The translations under genes and the position numbers were made by a program. This document shows, one piece after another, positions 45,859 through 55,000 of a stretch of 64,000 nucleotides of DNA. Source of the stretch: Longimicrobium sp. (GTDB lineage: Bacteria > Gemmatimonadota > Gemmatimonadetes > Longimicrobiales > Longimicrobiaceae); the NCBI GenBank assembly GCA_036389795.1, contig DASVWD010000285.1, positions 62,001 through 126,000 of the forward strand, written 5' to 3'. Position 1 is the first letter of the stretch. The number at the start of each line of letters is the position of its first letter. Under the pieces are notes generated by a model. The model was not told the DNA's origin. It made no database searches and saw only the letters and a list, made by a program, of their open reading frames with translations.

Positions 45859-47109
45859 TTACGTCGCCACGCTCGCCTCGGAATACAGCGCGGGACCCTC
45901 CCACAGCCAGTTCGCCGCCTGGTGGCGCTCCTGGGCGGCGCTGTGCGCGGTCGAGAACACGTCCGGCGGCGCCCGGTCGATCCGCCTGCCGCCGAGCCCG
46001 AGGTCGCCTTCGACCAGGGGGATTCCGGTGAGGTCCAGCGGGCCGAACCAGCAGGTCCGCGCGAACTCGCCGAAGTCCATCGCGCCCGGCTTGACGTAGA
46101 AGTCCCGCAGCCGCCAGTGCAGCGCGAACAGCCGGCTGCGGAGCGCTTCGATCTCTTCCCGCGGCCGCAGAGCCGGGCTCGCCAGCAGCGCCCGGGCGGC
46201 GCCGGCGTCGAGCAGCCCCAGGCTCTTCCAGAGCGGGTCGGGGTCCACCAGTTCGTCGTGGGGCGGGAGCTCGAACCGGCCGAGCGCCCAGGCCAGCACG
46301 GCCAGCCCCTCCAGCCGCCATGACGCGTTCATCTGCGAGCGCGGGTCCAGGCGGCCGGGCGGCTGCCGCAGGTGCTCCCTCTCGTACTCCTCCAGCTCGT
46401 CCTCGACGCCGGTCTCGCGCACCCAGCCGAGCAGGTCCTGGTGCTTCCCGGCGGCACCGCGCTCCCTGGCCTCCCGCTCGAGGATGGCCCGGGCGGTGAC
46501 GGCCGCCAGGGCGAGCGCCCGCCGGGCCACCCGCTCGGCGGTGGGGGGCTCGGCATCTTCGTCCTCGTCGTCCGGCGCGGCCGCCCCGGACGGGTCCGAC
46601 ACGGACACCTCGGCTATCACGCGGGGCCAGACGGCCGCGGGGTCTTCCGCGCCCGCGCCCTCGGGCGAGAACAGGACGCGCCCGCGCGCGTCGCGCAGCG
46701 CCGACGGGGTGAACAGGACGCCGTCCACGAGCTCGGCCACCGCGAACAGCACGTCGAGCCGCGGGTCGCCGCCGGGGTCGGGGTCCGGGTCGAACTGCGT
46801 GGCGAGCGAATAGCGGAAGGTGGTGGGGAGCATCACCGCCTGGCGCTTGCGGCCGCTGTCCGGGAAGCGGGAGAGGTACCCCCGCATCCCACCCATCTGG
46901 GCGGACCAGTTCGGCTCCGCGTGGTAGTCCGGATCGTAGAGGAGCGTGAGCGTCCGCTTCCTCCACCACTTCCCGAAGCTGACCCTGGCGCTCCGCCAGC
47001 GGTCGTCCGGCCCGTCGATCTTGACGTCCGGGGCGAGCTCGCGCAGCCGCCGGGCGACACCGGCGTGGTCCGCGATGCGGGCGAACAGGTTGATCGGCTC
47101 CGCCGTCAT
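45859..47109 (-). CDS. DUF4272 domain protein (416 aa)
   Basis: The C-terminal half matches DUF4272: ARRALALAAVTARAILEREA, a helix around WVRETGVEDELEEYEREHL, then MNASWRLEGLAVLAWALGRF with the following P-x-x-x-x-L-V-D-P segment. The N-terminal 190 residues are of unknown fold and include an acidic linker (APDDEDEDAEPP). DUF4272 proteins are common in contexts with secreted toxins or polymorphic loci, but no function is established. Confidence 0.65.
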   Translation of the reverse strand: MTAEPINLFARIADHAGVARRLRELAPDVKIDGPDDRWRSARVSFGKWWRKRTLTLLYDPDYHAEPNWSAQMGGMRGYLSRFPDSGRKRQAVMLPTTFRYSLATQFDPDPDPGGDPRLDVLFAVAELVDGVLFTPSALRDARGRVLFSPEGAGAEDPAAVWPRVIAEVSVSDPSGAAAPDDEDEDAEPPTAERVARRALALAAVTARAILEREARERGAAGKHQDLLGWVRETGVEDELEEYEREHLRQPPGRLDPRSQMNASWRLEGLAVLAWALGRFELPPHDELVDPDPLWKSLGLLDAGAARALLASPALRPREEIEALRSRLFALHWRLRDFYVKPGAMDFGEFARTCWFGPLDLTGIPLVEGDLGLGGRRIDRAPPDVFSTAHSAAQERHQAANWLWEGPALYSEASVAT

Positions 47110-47311
47110 GAACGGCTCCCTGGCAAGTGTATCCGCGCGCGCCGGTCAGCCGTTGGGGCGCGGGCGCATCTCACGGCTGGTTGGATCCTCGAGTGGATTC
47201 GGCGAGCATTCCGATCGCCGTCGAACGCCCGGGCCCGAGCGCCGCGGGCCGAGACGCCGGGCCGCGAGGTCGGGCTGAAGCCGTGCCGTCGCAGTCGCGT
47301 GCAGCGCCAGG

Positions 47312-47851
47312 TCAGGCTGGTGGCCCATCCTCCTCGCCGGCCGGGCGGAAGCCCACCTTCTCGTTTGCGCGCAGGCTCGCGGTGTTGGTCCACCGCGGCG
47401 CCGTCAGGATGCGCCGATAGCCGCGTGTCCTGGCGTAGGCCGCCGCATGCAGCTTCAGGGCCGTGGCGAGCCCCCTCCCCCGCTCTTCCGGACGTACTCC
47501 GGTCCAGCCCTGGACCAGCGTCTCGCCGTCCGACCCGCGCACGTTGAGGCAGGTGTAGCCGAGGTACCGCTCGCCCGATCGCGCGAGGAAGAGCGCCTCG
47601 GGCGCCACCTTGAGGAAGGCGAGCCGTTCGATCATCTCGGCCGGCGTGCGCGGCGCATCGATATGGGCGCGTGTGGCGTTCTCGAGGTCGGTGAGCTCGC
47701 GAAGCCACTCCGCGGGCCGCCGTTCCTGCTCCTCCGCGAGCGTGGCGAACACGATCCCACGGGCCTCCAGCTCTCGCGCGGCGGCCGCAGCCCGTGCGGG
47801 GTCGAACCCGTCCAGGTTGAGCACCAGCTCGCGGAACTTCGAGTCGCCCAC
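47312..47851 (-). CDS. GNAT-family N-acetyltransferase
   Basis: A 179-residue GNAT domain. The acetyl-CoA binding motif A is RPEERGRGLATALKLHAAAY (about residues 121-140), followed by RILTAPRWTNTASLRANEKVGF, typical of the C-terminal half. A GTG at 47851 follows AGGAAGG and is preferred; another GTG at 47884 is possible. It starts close behind the LanC-like gene on the same strand, so it could be the last gene of that operon and acetylate its product. This is inference. Confidence 0.75.
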   Translation of the reverse strand: MGDSKFRELVLNLDGFDPARAAAAARELEARGIVFATLAEEQERRPAEWLRELTDLENATRAHIDAPRTPAEMIERLAFLKVAPEALFLARSGERYLGYTCLNVRGSDGETLVQGWTGVRPEERGRGLATALKLHAAAYARTRGYRRILTAPRWTNTASLRANEKVGFRPAGEEDGPPA

Positions 47852-47894
47852 GCGGCCTTCCTGGGGTCGAGTGCAAGCCGACACCCGGCTTAGC

Positions 47895-49214
47895 TCAGGG
47901 CGTCCTTACTACCGCCTCCGCCCCTCGCGGCGCCAGCAGCAGGATGGACGGCACCTTCGCGGGATCGAACAGGCGCAGGTAGAAGTGGCCGATGCCGGCC
48001 AGGCCCAGCATCAGGTTCGGCGTCTCGCCGCCGTCGGGGACGCCGCAGGGCCAGGGGGCGCGCGGCAGCAGGTAGCGGGCGATCCCCATCCGCCCCACCT
48101 GCTCGGCGAGCTGCATCGCCCCGCCGCCGCCGAACGCCTGCTCGGCCAGGATCAGCAGCTCGGCGTTCCCCGCGTCACCGTGGCAGAGCGAGAAGCCGGC
48201 GCTCCCCGCCTGCGCCGCGGCCTGCAGCGCGTAGGCCGTGGTCCGCAGCGCCGCGTCGGCCTCGCGGCGGTAGACGTCGTCGCCGGTGAGCTGCCAGGCC
48301 CGGATGCGCGCCATCCCGATCCCCGGCGCGCCGTGGCACCAGGCCAGCGCGTAGCCGGGCTCGGGCGGCGTGGGCATCCCCATGCTCTCGAAGGTGCGGA
48401 AGTCCGGCCAGTTCCCCTGCCGCGGGTCGAACCAGCTGCGCTCGTAGCGGAACCCCTCCTCGGCCGCCGCGCGGAAGCGCGCCTCGCCCGTGCGGCGCCA
48501 GAGCTCCAGCAGCGCCAGCGCCACCCCGGACGCTCCGTGGCTGTAGCCGGTGAGGTCGCGCCGGGTGTCCATCTCCAGCGTCCGCCAGCTCGTCCCCGCC
48601 TCCCCCGGCCGCGCGATGGAGAGGAGGAAGTCGCCCAGCCGCGCGGCCGCCCCCATCCACGCCTCCACGCCGAAGCGCGCCGCCAGGTCCAGCAGCGCGG
48701 GGATCGCCCCCGCCGCCCCCGAGATCACGTCCACCTCGTGCGGGCGCGGCTCCAGCCCCGCCACCTCGTCCGCCAGCTCGCGCGCCGCGGACGCGTACTC
48801 CCCGCTCCCCAGCAGCTCGCCCGCCTCGGCCAGCACCCACGCCACCCCCGTCGCCCCCGAGTGGAAGGCGAGCCGGCCGGCGGCTCCCAGCTGCCCGCGG
48901 CGGGAGAGGACGTGCCGGAGCGCCCCCTCGGCCGCGGTGCGGAAGGGGCGCTCGCCGGTCGCCGCGTGGAGCCGCGCCAGGAACAGCGCGATGCCGGCGG
49001 TGCCGTCGTACAGCTCCGCGCCCATCGCCTTGTGGACCACGGTCCAGGCGCTGCCCACCACCTCGGACGCGTCGCCCAGCCAGTTGCAGCGCGCGCCGTC
49101 CCAGAGGGCGTCGCGGCAGAGGCGCGCCCCGACGCCGGCGGCCGCGTCGATGAAGGCGAGCCGGCCGGTGGCGGCCACGGCCTCAGGCGGCGGCGGGAGC
49201 TCGTGCAGGGTCAT
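47895..49214 (-). CDS. LanC-like lanthionine cyclase, stand-alone
   Basis: A 439-residue alpha/alpha-toroid protein of the LanC family, which adds Cys thiols to dehydroamino acids to make thioether rings. The repeated G-x-x-G turns are visible (YDGTAG at 69-74, GYSHGASG at 223-230). The zinc site is intact: Cys293 in WCHGAPG, then Cys344 and His345 in SLCHGDAGN. It overlaps the HopA1-like gene upstream by 32 bases, so it is co-translated. With the kinase and HopA1-like protein this makes a plausible class V-type lanthipeptide enzyme set; substrates are probably the giant Cys-rich proteins encoded upstream. Confidence 0.88.
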   Translation of the reverse strand: MTLHELPPPPEAVAATGRLAFIDAAAGVGARLCRDALWDGARCNWLGDASEVVGSAWTVVHKAMGAELYDGTAGIALFLARLHAATGERPFRTAAEGALRHVLSRRGQLGAAGRLAFHSGATGVAWVLAEAGELLGSGEYASAARELADEVAGLEPRPHEVDVISGAAGAIPALLDLAARFGVEAWMGAAARLGDFLLSIARPGEAGTSWRTLEMDTRRDLTGYSHGASGVALALLELWRRTGEARFRAAAEEGFRYERSWFDPRQGNWPDFRTFESMGMPTPPEPGYALAWCHGAPGIGMARIRAWQLTGDDVYRREADAALRTTAYALQAAAQAGSAGFSLCHGDAGNAELLILAEQAFGGGGAMQLAEQVGRMGIARYLLPRAPWPCGVPDGGETPNLMLGLAGIGHFYLRLFDPAKVPSILLLAPRGAEAVVRTP

Positions 49215-50214
49215 AGCGGTCGATCGAGCCCGGGTTGAGCCACGGGCGCTCCAGGTCCACCCCGGCGGCCGCGAAGTGCGCGGCCACGGCCCGCATCCGC
49301 TCCTCGGGCGTGCGCAGCCCTGCGGTGTGCGCCTGCCACACCCCCTCGGCCAGCACCCGGCAGCGCGCCATCCCGAAGCTCTCGCCCGTGTCGGGGTCCT
49401 CGGCCAGCGCCAGCCCCGGCGCCAGCGCGCGGGTGAAGAGCGGCGTCTCGGGGGAGAGGTGCGCGGCCACGCGCGGGATCACCCCCTCCAGGGCCAGCTC
49501 GGCGGTGATGCGGAAGTAGCGGTGGCTCACGTAGAGCACCGCCGGGTCCGCGCGCACGTACGCCGAGCGGAGCGACAGCGTCTTGAAGCGGAAGGGGACG
49601 CCGTAGCGGTTGAGCGCGCCGGCCAAGTGGCGCAAGAGCGCCGGGGCGCCGGCGTCGTCCACGTGCCAGTACAGCCGCACCAGGTCCAGCTCGTCGCCCT
49701 GGTCGAACGGCGACTCCCCGAAGGCGAAGTAGAAGCCCGGCTGCATGGTGGCCGACTCGCGCGGCGCGTGGACGCTCACCCGCATCCCCGGGCGCGGCTG
49801 CATCCCGGGCCCGTCGCGGCTCAGGAACTCGCCCGGCCACAGGAAGCGCGTGCGGCCGTGGAGCCTGGCGATCACCTGCCCCGAGGCCAGGATCTGCGCG
49901 ATCTCCCACCCCTGCTCCCAGCGCTCGCGGGTGGGGTTGGCGCGGGAGAGCAGCGGCACCAGGTCGTCGTCCGGGCGCGGGGCGTACGGCGGGTCCAGCG
50001 CCGCCCCGGCGAAGCGGCGGACGTAGCAGTACTGGTAGAAAGTGTTCTGCAGCAGCTCCACCACCGGCGGCGGGGCGCCCGCCGCGCGCGGGGGAGCCCC
50101 GGGCGGCTGCGGCGGCGCCTGGAACGAGCGCCCGCCGAAGCGGAACCCCGTGGGCCCGAGCGCGTCGACCGCCGCCACGATGCGGCGCAGCTCGTCGAGG
50201 AGGGGAGCGCTCAT
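49183..50214 (-). CDS. HopA1-family protein, putative phospho-Ser/Thr lyase of RiPP synthesis
   Basis: A 343-residue protein with clear HopA1-family blocks: QNTFYQYCY (56-64), PGFYFAFGE (159-167), VRLYWHV (179-185), PFRFKTL (207-213), PLFTRALAPGLALAEDP (258-274) and ESFGMARCRV (278-287). The family takes its name from a type III effector, but relatives in class V lanthipeptide clusters (such as those for lexapeptide and cacaoidin) are thought to eliminate phosphate from phospho-Ser/Thr. No secretion signal is seen. It sits between kinase and LanC genes and overlaps the latter, which strongly supports the RiPP role over a virulence one. Confidence 0.8.
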   Translation of the reverse strand: MSAPLLDELRRIVAAVDALGPTGFRFGGRSFQAPPQPPGAPPRAAGAPPPVVELLQNTFYQYCYVRRFAGAALDPPYAPRPDDDLVPLLSRANPTRERWEQGWEIAQILASGQVIARLHGRTRFLWPGEFLSRDGPGMQPRPGMRVSVHAPRESATMQPGFYFAFGESPFDQGDELDLVRLYWHVDDAGAPALLRHLAGALNRYGVPFRFKTLSLRSAYVRADPAVLYVSHRYFRITAELALEGVIPRVAAHLSPETPLFTRALAPGLALAEDPDTGESFGMARCRVLAEGVWQAHTAGLRTPEERMRAVAAHFAAAGVDLERPWLNPGSIDRYDPARAPAAA

Positions 50215-50282
50215 TCAGGGGTCGGACGGAGTCGCATCGGCTTCATCGCTCGCTTCGACAAGGTTCGGCGCCGCGCGGGGGG

Positions 50283-50455
50283 TGCCCCCTCCCCCCGCTC
50301 TCCCCTGCTGCGCGGGAGAGGGAGCTTTTATCGTGCGTCGCGACTGGCTTCCGCGCGAATCCGACCCTCCGCACGAAAGATCCCGCAAAGTACCCTCTCC
50401 CCCGCAGTTGGGAGAGGGTGGCGACGCGGTAGCGGCGCCGGGTGAGGGTCCGCCG
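50283..50455. repeat. palindromic repeat ending GGGAGAGGGTGGCG...CCGGGTGAGGG (family F, copy 2)
   Basis: The right half (GTACCCTCTCCC, GTTGGGAGAGGGTGGCG, GCCGGGTGAGGG) matches copy 1 at 17399-17624; the left half differs. It separates the kinase gene from the HopA1 gene within the putative operon. Confidence 0.7.
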
Positions 50456-50465
50456 GGTGAGGGTC

Positions 50466-51593
50466 TCACGCCGCCGCCGCCCGGGCGGGCATGCCCAGCA
50501 GGTGCTCGATCGCCTCGTCGTAGCGGGTGAGCACGTTGATGCTCACCTGCAGGAGGCACAGCGCGTTGGCGGTGAGCTGGGGCGAGTAGGTCAGGTACTC
50601 CCAGGCGGTCTGGATCATCCGCGCCGCGCCGTAGCGCACGCTCCGGCGCAGCAGCTCGCCCGCGCCGCCCGGGTCGGCGCCGCGGGCGTGCACGTACGCG
50701 TCCCAGAAGGCGTGGATGGCCGGCTGCATCCGCTCCAGCGGGAACTCGGCCAGCTGCGGCAGGCGCTCCGGGCGCACCTGCTCGGCCGGGATGCGCATCG
50801 TCAGGATCCAGTAGGTCAGGTACGCCTGGAAGATGGCCCCCACGTCCCAGCAGCCGTCGCCGATGTCGGCCAGCTCCCAGTCGACGATCCGCAAGGCTGC
50901 CGCGGCCCGGGCCGGGTCGTCGCCGCGGGGGACCACGCAGTTCTCCCACTTCATGTCGCCGTGGATCAGCGCGTCCAGGCGCCACTCGCCGCGCAGCTCG
51001 TCCAGCGCGCGCTGGAACTCGGGGTAGCGGCCCACGATCCCCAGCAGCTGGCTGACCCCGGCGCTCACCGGCCCGAAGTGCGAGGGGTTGTGGAAGTGGA
51101 TGGAGAGCACCCACGGCACCGTGCGCGGGAAGACGCCGTCCTGCGGCAGCTCGCGGGTGCGCCCGCCGGCCTGGCGGTGGTAGGTGCCCAGCAGCGTGCC
51201 CAGCCGCGCGGCCAGCTCCAGCGGAAAGCCGCCCACGCGCCGGTGGTGCTCGCCCAAGGTCTCGGCGTCGGGGACCAGCTCCACCACCAGCACCTGCCGC
51301 TTCGCGTCGTACAGCCGGTAGCGCGGCATCATGTCCTGGAGCGCGGCGAAATCGGGGTCGTTCCCCGCCAGCCAGTAGCAGGTGGCCTCGCGCTGCAGCG
51401 TCTCGGCCGAGTGCGGGTCCCACTCCTGGACCTGCTTCACGAAGAGCCCCGGCGCGTTCTGCCGCATCACCTGCAGGTTGTGGTTGCGGCGGCTCATGTC
51501 CACCACCGCGAAGTCGCCGTCCACCACCTCGGCGGGGGTCACGAGCCCGCGGGCCACGAGGTAGTGCACCAGGTTGGCGGGGGTGAGGATCAT
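50466..51593 (-). CDS. APH-type kinase of RiPP locus
   Basis: A 375-residue protein of the aminoglycoside-phosphotransferase/choline-kinase fold. Likely ATP-binding Lys53 (GLFVKQV), Brenner motif HGDMKWEN at 211-218 (catalytic Asp213, metal-binding Asn218) and VDWELAD at 237-243 (metal-binding Asp). Such kinases phosphorylate Ser/Thr in class V lanthipeptide precursors, acting with a HopA1-like lyase as in the genes downstream. An antibiotic-resistance role is less likely given the neighbours. A 250-base repeat separates it from the HopA1 gene, so they may have separate translation control. Confidence 0.82.
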   Translation of the reverse strand: MILTPANLVHYLVARGLVTPAEVVDGDFAVVDMSRRNHNLQVMRQNAPGLFVKQVQEWDPHSAETLQREATCYWLAGNDPDFAALQDMMPRYRLYDAKRQVLVVELVPDAETLGEHHRRVGGFPLELAARLGTLLGTYHRQAGGRTRELPQDGVFPRTVPWVLSIHFHNPSHFGPVSAGVSQLLGIVGRYPEFQRALDELRGEWRLDALIHGDMKWENCVVPRGDDPARAAAALRIVDWELADIGDGCWDVGAIFQAYLTYWILTMRIPAEQVRPERLPQLAEFPLERMQPAIHAFWDAYVHARGADPGGAGELLRRSVRYGAARMIQTAWEYLTYSPQLTANALCLLQVSINVLTRYDEAIEHLLGMPARAAAA

Positions 51594-51696
51594 CGGCGGC
51601 GGCTGGGCGCGGGCGGGCGGCGGTCGCGGGGCAGGTGCAAGATGGCGCGCCGGGGTCCGGGCGTCAAAGGTCCGAGGACAGGGATCGGTCGTCCGT

Positions 51697-51756
51697 CACT
51701 AACGCACTAACGCACTAACGCACTAACGCACTAACGCACTAACGCACTAACGCACT
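51697..51756. repeat. perfect octamer tandem, CACTAACG x7.5
   Basis: Seven and a half identical copies of CACTAACG, the cleanest short tandem repeat in the window, 100 bases upstream of the kinase start and just before a family C element. Confidence 0.9.
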
Positions 51757-51766
51757 GCAGTTCTCG

Positions 51767-51909
51767 GGCATGTCCCTCCGCTGCGCTCCGGGCCGGGCTG
51801 CGCGCGCCGTAGGGCAGCAAACGACGCTGCCCAACGGCGCCGGGCCACCGCCGCCACGATACCCCTGTGGCGGCGGCGTCCCGGCCCTCCGGGCGCGCAT
51901 CCCTCATGC
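51767..51909 (+). repeat. conserved ~145-bp intergenic element (family C, copy 3)
   Basis: GGGCATGTCCCTCCGCTGCG start, GTAGGGCAGC with GCTGCCCAAC stem, CCGCCGCCAC with GTGGCGGCGG stem, and the common end CCCGGCCCTCCGGGCGCGCA plus TCCCTCATGC. The stem positions are kept although their sequence changes (GGGCACG/CGTGCCC in copies 1-2, GGGCAGC/GCTGCCC here), a sign of compensatory change. Confidence 0.8.
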
Positions 51910-51982
51910 GAACGGCAGGTTACAGGGGACAGGGTACAGCCAACCTGCACGCCCGTACGCCGTACCTCGTACCCCGTACCTC

Positions 51983-52022
51983 CGCACTTAGCACTTAGCA
52001 CTTCGCACTTCGCACTTCGCAC
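51983..52022. repeat. GCACTTA/GCACTTC tandem array (family B)
   Basis: Five 7-mers in a row just downstream of the stop of the 1242-residue giant gene, paired with the octamer array on the other side of the family C element. Confidence 0.75.
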
Positions 52023-52092
52023 CGCGGTTCAGTAGCAGCCCCCGCATCGTCGGGCACGCGTCCGCCGCCGACGGTCGTACGTCCCGGCGGCC

Positions 52093-55000
52093 TCAGCATT
52101 TTGGCTGCGGGTCGAAGCCGCGCGCCCTCGTCGGCTGCGGGTCGAAGCCGCGTCCGCCGCCCGCTCCCTCGGGGCACTGCGGCGGGCGCAGGCTCGGCGC
52201 GCAGAACCCGGTGGGGCACGCGTCCACCGCCGAGCGGCACTGCTGTCCCACGGTCGCCGGCGCCTCCCTGCCGCCGAAGCCGCCTCCTCCGCCTCCGCCC
52301 CTGTCCTGCGGCTGGCACCCCGCGTCCTGCGTGGTGCAGCGCGCCGTGGGGCAGTCGAGCGTGCAGGCGATGCCCAGCGTCGGGCACTGCTGCGGCGTGG
52401 ACGTGCACCCCCGCGTCGGACAGTCGACCGTGCAGGCGATGCCGAGGGTAGGGCACTGTTCCGGCGTCGCCGTGCACGCCCGCGTGGGACAGGCGTCCAC
52501 CGCCGAGGGGCAGCGCCGCGGGTCGGTGGTCGGCCGCGGGCAGTCCACCGTGCAGGCGATGCCGAGCGTGGGGCACTGCTCCGGAATGCGCGTGCATGCC
52601 CGCGTGGGGCAGGCGTCGACCGCCGAGGGGCACTGCCGCGGGTCGGTAGTCCGCGGCGGACAGTCCACCGTGCAGGCGATGCCGAGCGTGGGGCAGCGCC
52701 GCGGGTCGGTGGTGGGGCACTGGTCCGGCCGGAACGACGGCGTCGGGCACGGCCGCGTGGGGCAGGCGTCCACCGCCGAGCGGCACTGGCGCCCCACCGT
52801 CGGCGCGGCGAAGCCCCGCTCGCCCCCGCCGCCCGCGCCCTCGGCCGCCGGCTGGCAGCCGGCGTCCTGGGTGATGCAGCGCGCCGTGGGGCACGCGTCC
52901 ACCACCGACGGGCACCGCGCCGGGTCGTACGTCCCCGGCGGGGGGCACGCCGGCGGCACCGTGGGCTGCGGGCACTGCGGCGGCCCGGAAGTCGGCACGC
53001 AGAACCCCGTGGGGCACGCGTCCGCCGCCGAGCGGCACCCTCCCACGGTCGGAGGGGCGCCCTGCGCGCCGCCCGCCATCCCCCGCTGGGCCCCGCCGGC
53101 GCAGAACGCGCTCCACGCCGGCCCCCCGCCCCCGGCCGCGCCCTGCGGTCCGGCCGGGCGGAAGACGCCCGGGCCGACCACCGGCCCCTGCGGGTTGAAC
53201 ACCGGCCCCTGCGGGTTGATCACCGGCGTCCGGGGGTCGATCGGCCCGATCGGGCATCCCGGCGTGACGGGCGGACAGCCCGGGCCGGTGGCCACGGGGA
53301 TGCACCCGGGCTCGAAGAGCGTCCGCCGCGGGCAGAGCCCACCCCCGAAGGTGCGCGGCGGCGGACAGATGGGCGGGATCGTCAGCGGGCACCCCGGCCG
53401 CGGCGGCACCGTCGGCGGCGGGGGGGGCGGGCACCCCGGCCGAGGGGGCACCGTCGGCGGCGGGGGCGGCGGGCAGCCCGGCCGCGGCGGGATCGTCGGC
53501 GGCAGGCAGCCCGGGTTCGGGGGGACGGTCGGAATGCAGCCGGGCCACGGCGGCAGGGTCCGCACCGGGCAGGGCCCCGGCACCGTCACCGGCGGGCAGC
53601 CGGGCCACGGCGGGCGGGTGGGCGGCGGCGGGCACCCGGGGAACACCGTGCACCCGGTCGCCGTGGGCCCGGCGCCGAACGCCACCGTGTCGGCCCCGCC
53701 GCCGCTCCCCTGGAAGACGGTGTCCGCGCCGGTGCCGCCGCTCCCCTGGAAGACGGTGTCCGCGCCCGTACCGCCGCTCCCCTGGAAAACCGTGTCGGCG
53801 CCGGCGCCCTGGAGCCCGCGAGCCCCGCCGGGGCAGCGCGCGCTCGGGCAGCCGTCCGCCGCCGACGGGCAGCGGGGCGTGCGGGGGCACTGCGGCGGCG
53901 CCTCGGTGGGCGGCGGGCACCACGGCGGCACCGAGGTCAGGCACGGCGGCTGGCCGGTGCGCGGGCACACCGGCGGGTACGACGGGCACGCCGGCGTGTT
54001 GCAGCACTGGGTCTGCACCTGCGAGAAGATGACGCACGGCCCCGCCGGGGTGTTCCCGCAGCGGAGCGTGCACTGCGGCGAGGGGCAGGTGGTCGTCTTC
54101 GGCTGGATGCACCCTCCCGGCGTCGACGCCGAAGGCGGCGGCGGGCAGGGCGGCTGCCTGGTGGCGCAGTAGACGGTGGGTACGGCCACGCCTCCGCGCG
54201 CGGCCGCTTCGCCCCCGCCGCTCCCCTGGAACACCGTGTCCGTCCCCCCGCCGCCGGGCTGGAAGACGGTGTCCGTGCCGCCGCCCCCCTGGAACACGGT
54301 GTCGGTGCCGGCGCCCGCGCCCGCCTGGCACGCCTGGCTCACGCAGCGCGCCGTGGGGCAGGCGTCCACCGCCGACGGGCAGCTGATGCTCTGCGGCCCG
54401 CAGAACGGCGGCTGCGTGGGTCCCGGGCACCCGGCCCAGGGCTGCGTGGGGCAGAAGCGCGTCGGGCAGCGCAGCACGAACACCGACGGGCAGCAGGCGC
54501 TGCGCGGGTCGCGCGTGGGGCAGCGCGGCGTCACCGGGCAGAATGCCATGGTCTGGCACCACGAGGTCGGCTGGATCGTCGGGCCGCCACCGGGGTCGTA
54601 GTAGACGGTGTCCGTCCCCCCACCCGATCCGTAGTAGACCGTGTCCGTCCCGCCGCCCGAGCCGTAGTAGACCGTGTCCGTCCCGCCGCCCGAGCCGTAG
54701 TAGACCGTCTCCGTCCCGCCACCGGAGCCGTAGTAGACCGTATCCGTCCCGCCACCGGAGCCGTAGTAGACGGTGTCGGTCCCGCCGCCGGAGCCGTAGT
54801 AGACGGTGTCCGTCCCACCGCCGGAGCCGTAGTAGACGGTGTCCGTCCCGCCACCCGAGCCGTAGTAGACGGTATCGGTCCCGCCACCCGAACCGTAGTA
54901 GACGGTGTCGGAGCCGCCGCCGGAGCCGTAGTAGACGGTATCCGTCCCGCCGCCCGAGCCGTAGAACACGGTGTCGCTCTCACCGCCGGAGCCGTAGTAG

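Noticed and set aside
49183..50214. Type III secretion effector or LanB C-terminal domain
   Set aside because: No secretion genes are present, and the motif set matches HopA1 proteins of RiPP loci rather than the SpaB_C domain.
50466..51593. Aminoglycoside resistance gene
   Set aside because: The fold is the same, but adjacency to HopA1 and LanC genes fits a RiPP kinase better.
51697..51756. CRISPR or origin iterons
   Set aside because: The 8-bp units lack spacers and no replication-initiation gene lies nearby.
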